Shown here one piece after another: positions 21,205 through 28,203 of a stretch of DNA of 64,000 nucleotides (position 1 is its first letter; each line of letters begins with the position of its first letter). The translations under genes and the position numbers were made by a program. Under the pieces are notes generated by a model that was given only the letters and a program-made list of their open reading frames with translations, was not told where the DNA came from and searched no databases. The stretch is from positions 3,224,001-3,288,000 of the forward strand of contig NZ_JQMS01000001.1 of the NCBI RefSeq assembly GCF_000744835.1, read 5' to 3'. Source of the stretch: Flavobacterium sp. 83. Its GTDB lineage: Bacteria > Bacteroidota > Bacteroidia > Flavobacteriales > Flavobacteriaceae.

Positions 21205-21403
21205 ACGTTATTTAGATTTCATAACTATTTATCCGAGTCTTACTTTGCGCATTCCTCAATGGATGATTGCCTCGTATTTAGGCATTACACCAGAAACATT
21301 AAGCAGGGTTCGCAAGGAATTAGCCAAAAGAAATTTCAAACCGTATTAATTCAAACAAATTCATTTCTTATCCTATATCAATGCATCTTGTTTTAATCCA
21401 AAG

Positions 21404-21411
21404 TAAATTTG
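21404..21411 (+). promoter_or_regulatory. -7 promoter element of the pirin operon
   Basis: TAAATTTG fits TAnnTTTG exactly, 26 bp before the first pirin ATG. The -33 box is not clear. It lies beyond the Crp stop codon, so the pirin operon keeps its own promoter despite the IS. Confidence 0.5.
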
Positions 21412-21437
21412 TACCATAATTTAAATAAGACAGAGAA

Positions 21438-22316
21438 ATGAAAACAAAAAATATTGAACTAGTATTGGCTCCACCTACACCCCACATGGTAGGTGACGGA
21501 TTTAGAGTACATAATTTTATTCCGAGTGGTCATAATTTAGATATGAAAAGAATGAGTCCGTTTATTATGATGGATTATAATTCTAAATTTTACTTCCCAC
21601 CTACAGACCAACCCAGAGGCGTTAGTGTTCATCCGCATAGAGGTTTTGAAACCGTTACTGTTGCCTATAAGGGAAAAGTAGCGCATCACGACAGTTCCGG
21701 AAATAGCGGTGTCATTGGCGAAGGTGATGTGCAATGGATGACTGCGGCTTCAGGAATTTTACATAAAGAATACCACGAAGAAGAATTCAGCAAAAATGGT
21801 GGTGATTTTCAAATGGTGCAGCTTTGGGTCAACCTTCCAGCAAAGGATAAAATGTCAACACCAAAATACCAAGGAATCACCAATGACCAAATCAACAAAT
21901 TCGAACTTCCAGAAAATGGCGGCATGATTGAAGTTATAGCTGGACAATATGAAAATGTAAAAGGTACGGCTTCGACTTTCACCCCTGTTCATTTACTAAA
22001 TGCCAAATTGAATAAAGGTGCAAAAGCATCCTTTAATTTACCAGCAAATTACAATACAGGATTATTAGTAATTGAAGGAACTATAAAAGTAAACGATACT
22101 GAAAATGTTCCCGTCAACCATTTTGCATTATTTCAAAAAGACGGAGAAACATTTACACTTGAAGCAACTGAAAATGCCATCGTTTTAATTTTAAGTGGTG
22201 AACCTATCAATGAGCCAATTGCCGCACACGGTCCATTTGTGATGAACACACAAGCCGAAATCATACAAGCATTCAACGATGTGAATATGGGAAAATTCGG
22301 TTATTTAGAAGAATAA
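21438..22316 (+). CDS. Pirin family protein (first copy)
   Basis: A 292-residue bicupin. The N-terminal metal site is visible as HPHRGFETVTVAY and ILHKEYHEE, in the His-x-His ... His-x-Glu arrangement of pirins. Pirins bind iron and some have quercetinase or redox-sensing activity; the substrate of this one is unknown. It starts a four-gene run with gaps of 5-24 bp (pirin, pirin, OsmC, GNAT), which suggests an oxidative or electrophile stress function. Confidence 0.9.
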   Translation: MKTKNIELVLAPPTPHMVGDGFRVHNFIPSGHNLDMKRMSPFIMMDYNSKFYFPPTDQPRGVSVHPHRGFETVTVAYKGKVAHHDSSGNSGVIGEGDVQWMTAASGILHKEYHEEEFSKNGGDFQMVQLWVNLPAKDKMSTPKYQGITNDQINKFELPENGGMIEVIAGQYENVKGTASTFTPVHLLNAKLNKGAKASFNLPANYNTGLLVIEGTIKVNDTENVPVNHFALFQKDGETFTLEATENAIVLILSGEPINEPIAAHGPFVMNTQAEIIQAFNDVNMGKFGYLEE

Positions 22317-22340
22317 TTTTTATATTTTAAAACATAAAAA

Positions 22341-23222
22341 ATGTCAAATATTAAACTAATAATTGAAGAACGCCCGAGCAATATTGGTAACTTTATGGTT
22401 GGGCGATTGCTTCCCTTTCGAGAAAAAAGAATGGTTGGGCCATTTGCATTCATCGATCATATGGGACCAACCTGCATGAGCGATTATGAAAATTTAGATG
22501 TTCCGCCACATCCGCATATTGGGCTTTCAACTTTGACTTATTTGTTTGAAGGAAGCATTATGCACAAAGACAGCTTAGGAACTGAAATGGAAATAAAACC
22601 AGGACAAATCAACTGGATGACTTCAGGAAAAGGGATTGTCCATTCAGAGCGAACACCTGAGTATTTGCGTAGTTCTAATAAAATGTTGCATGGCCTTCAA
22701 ATTTGGGTGGCTTTACCCAAGGAATTGGAAGAAATCGAACCTTCTTTTTTCCATGTACCCGAAAATGAAATTCCAGAATGGAAAGCTGACAATATTACAT
22801 TCAAACTTATAGCCGGAGAAGTTCTTGAAAAAAAATCGCCTGTTCCAGTCTACAGTCCGCTTTATCTTTTGGAACTAAAAAGCAGTACGCGTCAAACGGT
22901 AGCTATTGGCAAAGACTTATTTGGCGAAAGCGCTTTATACATTTTAGAAGGCAGTATCGAAAGTGAAGGTAATAATTTTGGGCCAAAGCAAATTTTGATT
23001 GCCAAAGACAGTAAACTCTGCACCTTTGACATGGCAGAAAACACTACCATTTATATTTTTGGAGGAGAACCTTTTCCCGAAGAACGGATTATTTACTGGA
23101 ATTTTGTCGCTTCAACCAAAGAACTGATTGAAAAGGCAAAAGAAAAATGGTTGGCACAAACTTTTGATAAAGTTCCAGGCGAAAGTGAATTTGTTCCACT
23201 TCCGGAGCAAAATAAAAAATAG
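22341..23222 (+). CDS. Pirin family protein (second copy)
   Basis: The protein has 293 residues and is a distant paralogue of the gene before it. Metal-site motifs are PPHPHIGLSTLTYLFEG and GIVHSERTPE. The C-terminal cupin ends with FGGEPFPEERIIYWNFV, the usual pirin C-terminal motif. It lies 24 bp after the first pirin and 5 bp before OsmC, so the four genes are one transcript. Confidence 0.92.
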   Translation: MSNIKLIIEERPSNIGNFMVGRLLPFREKRMVGPFAFIDHMGPTCMSDYENLDVPPHPHIGLSTLTYLFEGSIMHKDSLGTEMEIKPGQINWMTSGKGIVHSERTPEYLRSSNKMLHGLQIWVALPKELEEIEPSFFHVPENEIPEWKADNITFKLIAGEVLEKKSPVPVYSPLYLLELKSSTRQTVAIGKDLFGESALYILEGSIESEGNNFGPKQILIAKDSKLCTFDMAENTTIYIFGGEPFPEERIIYWNFVASTKELIEKAKEKWLAQTFDKVPGESEFVPLPEQNKK

Positions 23223-23227
23223 CAATT

Positions 23228-23620
23228 ATGATTCAAATAACAGCGCACATTGGCGCAGAACTTTATAAAACAGAAGTAAAATCCGCTAGCAATACAATTA
23301 TTTCAGACGAGCCTGAAAGTGCAGGAGGAAAAGATTTAGGCTTTGCGCCAAAAGAATTACTGGCTTCCTCATTGGCAGCTTGCACCTGCATCACTTTACG
23401 CATGTATGCGAACCGAAAAGGATGGGATTTGACGGATGTAAAAGTTGAAGTCACTTTTGAAAAAGATCTAACGGAAAACAAGTCGAAAATGATGCGCAAC
23501 ATTCAATTATTTGGAAATTTAGACGATATACAGAAAGCACGGTTATTAAACATTGCCGATAGATGTCCAATGCACCAAATATTAACTAATCCTATCGAAA
23601 TTACAACCGAATTAAATTAG
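23228..23620 (+). CDS. OsmC family protein
   Basis: The protein has 130 residues. Family motifs are GFAPKELLASSLAACTCITLR, with the first conserved Cys in the central helix, and a second Cys in ADRCPMHQIL. OsmC/Ohr proteins reduce organic hydroperoxides with a Cys pair. This one resembles the YhfA-type branch more than Ohr. The operon with two pirins supports a role in peroxide or electrophile defence. Confidence 0.88.
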   Translation: MIQITAHIGAELYKTEVKSASNTIISDEPESAGGKDLGFAPKELLASSLAACTCITLRMYANRKGWDLTDVKVEVTFEKDLTENKSKMMRNIQLFGNLDDIQKARLLNIADRCPMHQILTNPIEITTELN

Positions 23621-23625
23621 AAATT

Positions 23626-23907
23626 ATGATAATTGAACAAATAAACGAAACAAAAAAAGGTTATTTTAGAGCTTCTGATAATGAAATAGAAGCAGGAAGA
23701 ATGACCTATACTTGGGCTGGAACTAATAAATTTATTATAGACCATACCGAAGTAAATGATGAATTTGCAGGTCAAAGTGTGGGCAAAAAACTGGTAATGG
23801 AAGCGGTAAAATATGCAAGACTCAATAATCTTAAAATCTTGCCTTTATGCCCTTTCGCAAAAAGTGTTTTTGACAAAACAGAAGAAATTCAAGATCTTTT
23901 ATTTTAA
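23626..23907 (+). CDS. Small GNAT-type N-acetyltransferase (YidJ/COG2388-like)
   Basis: The protein has 93 residues. The acetyl-CoA loop region reads EFAGQSVGKKLVMEAVKYAR, followed by LKILPLCPFAKSVFDK, the pattern of this minimal acetyltransferase family. The substrate is unknown. It is the last gene of the pirin operon and is followed by a terminator. Confidence 0.85.
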   Translation: MIIEQINETKKGYFRASDNEIEAGRMTYTWAGTNKFIIDHTEVNDEFAGQSVGKKLVMEAVKYARLNNLKILPLCPFAKSVFDKTEEIQDLLF

Positions 23908-23923
23908 AGAATTGAAAAAGAAT

Positions 23924-23957
23924 AAAAAAACCATTCATGTTAAGAATGGTTTTTTTT
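23924..23957. terminator. Terminator between convergent GNAT and phosphate-transporter genes
   Basis: The stem AAACCATTC/GAATGGTTT (23928-23936 and 23944-23952) is flanked by an A-run and a T-run and can act in both directions. Confidence 0.85.
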
Positions 23958-23976
23958 ATAGACTAATCTTACTTAA

Positions 23977-25317
23977 TTATAAAAACAAACTAAGTAAGTA
24001 GTAAACTAATGCCGCTAAAATAGCTGAAATAGGAATAGTCAATATCCAAGCCCATACTAAACTTACAGTCACACCCCAACGAACTGCTGAAATACGTTTT
24101 GTTAAACCAACACCAATTATAGACCCCGTAATAGTGTGAGTAGTACTTACCGGAATTTTTAAATGCTCAGTAAAATATAAGGTTAAAGCTCCTGCAGTTT
24201 CGGCAGCAACACCTTCAAAAGAAGTTACTTTTGTAATTTTTGAGCCCATTGTTTTTACAATCTTCCAACCACCACTTAACGTTCCCGCTGCAATCGCAGA
24301 ATAACACGCTAGAGGAATCCATGCCGGCATAACGCCCTTTATTTTTAAATCGTCATTTGGTAGTATTACCTGCAACCAGTCAGGCAAACTTACTTGTGCC
24401 ACACCACTTGTATGTATGTAAACAGCAACTGCCGCCGCAATAATACCCATTACTTTTTGAGAATCATTTCCTCCATGTCCTAAACTAAAGGCAGCAGAAG
24501 ATAGTAATTGCATTCTTTTTAACGAAGCAGTAGCTTGATGTAAGTTTAAACTACTGAAAACTAAACAAAAACAACTAACCGATAAAACGATAAAGGCAAC
24601 TAAAAACCATTTTATATTATGAGCTTCAAAAGCAACACTCCAAAAATGAGAATCGAAACGAGGTTTTTCGATAGCATCATAATATAACATTTGACTTTCT
24701 ACAAACCAAATTGTTAAAATCATTAAAGCAACTGTAAATAGTTTTGGGAGAATACTTTTTTTAGAAGCATTCAAAAGCCAAATAGAAATTAAATAAGATA
24801 TTAAAGCACCTAATAAAGGAGCCAATACAATAAAAGCAATAATAATCAATACCCCCGAAGGCATACCGCCATCTTTACCTGCTTTATACCAACTTACTAT
24901 ATTGTACCAATATTGCGTAGTTCCATCTACCATATAACCTGAAAAACCATGAACCGCAATGGCATGTGCAATCGCTGCTCCTGCAAAACCTCCAATTAAA
25001 GTATGAGATGAACTGGAAGGAATTCCTTGCCACCAAGTCAATAGATTCCATATAATTGCCGCTATGACCCCTGCGAGAATAACCACTAGGTTAATTTCCA
25101 TGGTATGTGCCGTTTTTGCAACAGTATCAGCTACTCCAAAACCGAAAACCCAATAGGCCAGAAAGTTGAAGAAAGCAGCCCAAAGCACCGCTTGAAAAGG
25201 AGTCAAAACTTTTGTTGCTACAACTGTAGCAATAGCATTGGCAGCATCATGAAAACCGTTGATATAATCAAAGATTAGAGCCAAAACTATAATAACTATT
25301 AGTAAAGTAAATTCCAT
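23977..25317 (-). CDS. Inorganic phosphate transporter, PiT family
   Basis: The protein has 446 residues with about ten membrane helices. The two family signature repeats are present: YINGFHDAANAIATVVAT near the N-terminus and LGHGGNDSQKVMGI in the second half. It imports phosphate (or metal-phosphate) with H+ or Na+ across the inner membrane. It is preceded by a DUF47 gene with a 28-bp gap, the standard Pit accessory arrangement. Confidence 0.94.
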   Translation of the reverse strand: MEFTLLIVIIVLALIFDYINGFHDAANAIATVVATKVLTPFQAVLWAAFFNFLAYWVFGFGVADTVAKTAHTMEINLVVILAGVIAAIIWNLLTWWQGIPSSSSHTLIGGFAGAAIAHAIAVHGFSGYMVDGTTQYWYNIVSWYKAGKDGGMPSGVLIIIAFIVLAPLLGALISYLISIWLLNASKKSILPKLFTVALMILTIWFVESQMLYYDAIEKPRFDSHFWSVAFEAHNIKWFLVAFIVLSVSCFCLVFSSLNLHQATASLKRMQLLSSAAFSLGHGGNDSQKVMGIIAAAVAVYIHTSGVAQVSLPDWLQVILPNDDLKIKGVMPAWIPLACYSAIAAGTLSGGWKIVKTMGSKITKVTSFEGVAAETAGALTLYFTEHLKIPVSTTHTITGSIIGVGLTKRISAVRWGVTVSLVWAWILTIPISAILAALVYYLLSLFL

Positions 25318-25345
25318 AAATATATTTCAGTCTAAACTGATTGAA

Positions 25346-25990
25346 TTAAGAATGTTTTACAGAAATAGATTCTAAAACACTTGCTACACTTTTACATTTA
25401 TCTGTAGCTGATTCTAAAACAGATAAAACCTCTTTATATTTTATAATATTTTTTGCATCAGTTTCATTTTCAAATATTTCAAAGACAGCTTTATTATAAA
25501 CTGTATCCGATTTATTCTCCAACTTGCTGATTCGTGCACAAGCATCAGTAATATTTTTGATATTTTTAAATCCCCTCAATTCTTTTACCGCTACATCAAT
25601 ATTCTCGCATGCTTCAAGATTTATTTCTGTCAGTTTTCTGATAGATTTTGTAATCTTATCAACTTGATACAATCTCATTCTACTGGCAGCACCATGAAGA
25701 TTATCAGCTACATTATCAATTGAGGTAATCAAAGAGTGAATATCTTCTCTATCAAAAGGAGTGATAAAGTTTCTACTTAATTCCAAATTTGTCTGGCGTG
25801 TGATGTCCTCTCCTTTTTGCTCTAAAGCGTCAATTTTCTGAAAAAGCACTTCTCTCTCTTTCAAAGGAAGATTCACAGCTTCGTGCAAATTCGAAGCTAA
25901 TTCAATCAAATTACTAGATGCTTCTTCAAAAAGAGGAAAGAATTTTTTATCTTTTGGAACCAAAAACTGGAAAATACTATTTATTGACAT
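25346..25990 (-). CDS. DUF47 family protein (PhoU-like Pit accessory protein)
   Basis: The protein has 214 residues from the ATG at 25990. An upstream in-frame ATG at 26014 exists, but it overlaps a -7 element and adds an unlikely MWFKKSNK. The protein is an all-helical PhoU-like bundle (LIELASNLHEAVNLPLKERE; FDREDIHSLITSIDNVAD). Such proteins regulate the neighbouring PiT transporter. The gene order DUF47-pit supports this. Confidence 0.88.
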   Translation of the reverse strand: MSINSIFQFLVPKDKKFFPLFEEASSNLIELASNLHEAVNLPLKEREVLFQKIDALEQKGEDITRQTNLELSRNFITPFDREDIHSLITSIDNVADNLHGAASRMRLYQVDKITKSIRKLTEINLEACENIDVAVKELRGFKNIKNITDACARISKLENKSDTVYNKAVFEIFENETDAKNIIKYKEVLSVLESATDKCKSVASVLESISVKHS

Positions 25991-26011
25991 TTTATTAGAT
26001 TTTTTGAACCA

Positions 26012-26019
26012 CAAAATTA
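26012..26019 (-). promoter_or_regulatory. -7 promoter element of the DUF47-pit operon
   Basis: On the minus strand TAATTTTG matches TAnnTTTG. Transcription would start near 26006, leaving a short leader before the ATG at 25990 and excluding the ATG at 26014 as start. Confidence 0.45.
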
Positions 26020-26039
26020 GTTCATTAATACAAGAGATA

Positions 26040-27554
26040 TTATACTAAAGTCAACAAATCGTCTTCAATTTGAAAACTATTCAAAAAAGAAACTGTTTTT
26101 TCAATGTCGTAATGCAAAATTCGGTCTTCTTTAACTAAAGGAACTTCCTCACGATATGCACTTAAAAACATTTCAATAAAATCACTTGATTGTAACGGCC
26201 TTCTATATTCAATGGCTTGTGAAGCGTTCATCAATTCTATTGCTAAAATTCGCTCCAGATTATCCATAACACGCAATGCTTTTGTAGCACCATTTGCCCC
26301 CATACTTACATGATCTTCTTGTCCGTTACTAGACACAATACTATCAACACTCGAAGGTGTCGCCAATTGCTTATTCTGGCTTGCGATACTGGCTGCTGTA
26401 TATTGCGGAATCATCAAACCTGAATTTAAACCTGGATTATCCACTAAAAATGCAGGAAGATTTCGCAAACCTGATATCAACTGATAGGTTCTTCGTTCTG
26501 AAACACTTCCTAATTCTGCCAAAGCAATTGCCATGAAATCCAATGCTAATGCTAATGGTTGTCCATGAAAATTCCCTCCAGATATGATTTGATCACTTTC
26601 AATAAAAATATTAGGATTATCCGTCACCGAATTGATTTCCGTTTTGAATACTTTTTTCACATAATCAAAAGCATCTTTTGAAGCGCCGTGAACTTGTGGC
26701 ATACATCTAAAAGAATAAGGATCTTGAACATGTGTTTTTTCTTGTTCAATGATTTCGCTTCCTTCAAGAAAACCTTTTATGCGATTCGCAGTTATAATTT
26801 GTCCTTTATGAGGACGAATAAAATGAATCAATTCATGAAAAGGTTCAATTCTGCCATCAAATCCTTCAAGAGAAATCGTTCCTATCAAATCAGCTAAATA
26901 AGAAAACTTATTTGCCTTCATCAAAATATGAGCACCATAAGCACTCATGAATTGGGTACCGTTCAATAAAGCCAAACCTTCTTTAGATTGTAAAACAATT
27001 GGTTCCCAATTAAAACGTTTCAAAACTTCACTGGAATGTACTTTTTTACCTTCAAAATAAACATCTCCTTCTCCTAATAAAGGCAAAGATAAATGCGCCA
27101 ATGGAGCTAAATCGCCAGAAGCACCAAGTGAACCTTGCGTATAAATTACAGGCAAAATATCATTATTATAAAATGCAATCAATCGTTCCACAGTTTGCAA
27201 TTGAATTCCGGAATGACCATAACTCAACGATTGAATTTTGAGCAACAACATCAGCTTGACAACTTCATTTGGAACCTCCTCACCTGTTCCGCAAGAATGA
27301 GATTTTACTAGATTTTCTTGTAGTTTTGATAAGTTTTCATTCGAAATTTTCACATTACAAAGCGAACCAAAACCAGTATTAATTCCATAAATAGGCGCTG
27401 AATGCGTAGCCATTTTTTTATCTAAATAATCCCTACATTTCTGAATATTAATCTTTGCTTCATCAGATAACGCTATTGTTTTATGATGAGCAATAATCTC
27501 GTTTAAAACCTCTAATGAAAGTACCGCAGTGCTTATATAATGTGTATTTCCCAT
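26040..27554 (-). CDS. hutH: Histidine ammonia-lyase
   Basis: The protein has 504 residues. The MIO prosthetic group forms from Ala145-Ser146-Gly147 in GSLGASGDLAPLAHL. Other family motifs are YGINTGFGSLCN and the glutamine-rich SSNGQEDHVSMG. It converts histidine to urocanate and ammonia in the cytoplasm. Tyrosine or phenylalanine ammonia-lyases share the fold, but the length and motifs fit HutH. No other hut genes are in the window. Confidence 0.92.
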   Translation of the reverse strand: MGNTHYISTAVLSLEVLNEIIAHHKTIALSDEAKINIQKCRDYLDKKMATHSAPIYGINTGFGSLCNVKISNENLSKLQENLVKSHSCGTGEEVPNEVVKLMLLLKIQSLSYGHSGIQLQTVERLIAFYNNDILPVIYTQGSLGASGDLAPLAHLSLPLLGEGDVYFEGKKVHSSEVLKRFNWEPIVLQSKEGLALLNGTQFMSAYGAHILMKANKFSYLADLIGTISLEGFDGRIEPFHELIHFIRPHKGQIITANRIKGFLEGSEIIEQEKTHVQDPYSFRCMPQVHGASKDAFDYVKKVFKTEINSVTDNPNIFIESDQIISGGNFHGQPLALALDFMAIALAELGSVSERRTYQLISGLRNLPAFLVDNPGLNSGLMIPQYTAASIASQNKQLATPSSVDSIVSSNGQEDHVSMGANGATKALRVMDNLERILAIELMNASQAIEYRRPLQSSDFIEMFLSAYREEVPLVKEDRILHYDIEKTVSFLNSFQIEDDLLTLV

Positions 27555-27957
27555 TTCAACCTGTATTTAAGTGACCAAAATTGAACAAATCAATATTAAA
27601 AAGCAACTTTTTTTAACAATAATTAAAAATTAGCATCCAAAAAAAAATAAATTTCATGCAAATTATCCTATTATTCAGGGTTCATTAAAATTCTTCCCTA
27701 AAGGATATTGGTAAATTTGTATTATGAAATAATTTATTGGTATAAAATTAAAGAAATTCAGAATGTATTGAATAGAAATAGCAATGAATTTAGAATTTAA
27801 GTTTACTCAAAAGTAAGACACAACAACTCAACAGTATAATAAAACCCAAACAATTATAAGAATCACATCAACGAAAAGGGAATTTATTGAAAAATATTTA
27901 TTTTTAATCCAAATGTGATTAGTTTTTTAAAATATTCGCAAAAACTACATTTAATGT
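27555..27957. other. Intergenic region upstream of hutH and the thr leader
   Basis: About 400 bp of AT-rich DNA between divergent transcripts. No ORF, tRNA or known riboswitch pattern was recognised. The promoters of hutH (leftward) and of the thr leader (rightward, just beyond) must lie at its two ends. Confidence 0.4.
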
Positions 27958-27986
27958 TTTGTTTTTTATAAAAAACTGTACTTTTG
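27958..27986 (+). promoter_or_regulatory. Promoter of the threonine operon leader
   Basis: TTTG (27958-27961) and TACTTTTG (27979-27986) are 17 bp apart, matching TTTG-N19-TAnnTTTG closely. The expected start of transcription is near 27993, so the leader ORF ATG at 27997 would be almost leaderless. Confidence 0.6.
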
Positions 27987-27996
27987 GGAAATCAAA

Positions 27997-28098
27997 ATGG
28001 TAAACAACAGATCAACATATCAATCTTCGATAACAACTCAAAACTGGGTTGCAATTGCTGTTACATTTACTGCTACAACAACTACAACTACCCCTTAG
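27997..28098 (+). CDS. Threonine-rich leader peptide of the thr operon (attenuator candidate)
   Basis: A 33-codon ORF begins ATG GTA AAC and ends TAG at 28096-28098. The last half reads VAIAVTFTATTTTTTP: 11 of 33 residues are Thr, six of them consecutive. It sits directly behind a promoter and 105 bases before thrA. A leader rich in the end-product amino acid is the classical device for ribosome-mediated attenuation, as with thrL of enterobacteria. No sequence similarity to thrL is claimed. The stop codon lies inside the small hairpin ACCCC-TTA-GGGGT. Confidence 0.75.
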   Translation: MVNNRSTYQSSITTQNWVAIAVTFTATTTTTTP

Positions 28099-28203
28099 GG
28101 GTATTCATTTTACATATAATCCTATTTATTATACTTTTTCCTGAAAAGGAGAAAGATTTTGGATGTATAAAAAACATTGCATTTTTAAAATAAAACATAT
28201 ACA
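28090..28203 (+). promoter_or_regulatory. Putative attenuator region between leader peptide and thrA
   Basis: Two hairpins are visible: ACCCC/GGGGT at 28090-28102 around the leader stop codon, and CTTTTTCCT/AGGAGAAAG at 28134-28155 with a GAAA loop followed by ATTTT. The second could act as a weak terminator whose formation depends on ribosome position. The T-tract is short, so the mechanism is not settled by sequence alone. Confidence 0.4.

Larger units (their letters stand above)
19038..21349 (+). pseudogene. Crp/Fnr-family transcriptional regulator gene interrupted by an IS
   Basis: The 5' part (19038-19490, 151 codons) encodes the cyclic-nucleotide-binding-like domain (EKGTVLLHQGEICHHSFFVS; KEHIIQFAPENWIISD) and the long dimer helix ending LLGATAEQR. 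The 3' part (21209-21349) resumes in exact frame with YLDFITIYPSLTLRIPQWM and the DNA-binding motif SYLGITPETLSRVRKELAKR. Removing the IS and one ACGT copy restores a 197-residue protein with no other defect. As it stands the frame reads into the IS and stops at 19559 after 22 foreign residues, giving a 173-residue protein with no HTH. Its likely targets are the pirin/OsmC genes just downstream. Confidence 0.93.

Noticed and set aside
28167..28186. A-rich/T-rich stem TAAAAA/TTTTTA before thrA as a terminator
   Set aside because: It consists only of A-T pairs with a 7-nt loop and no following T-run; too weak to call.
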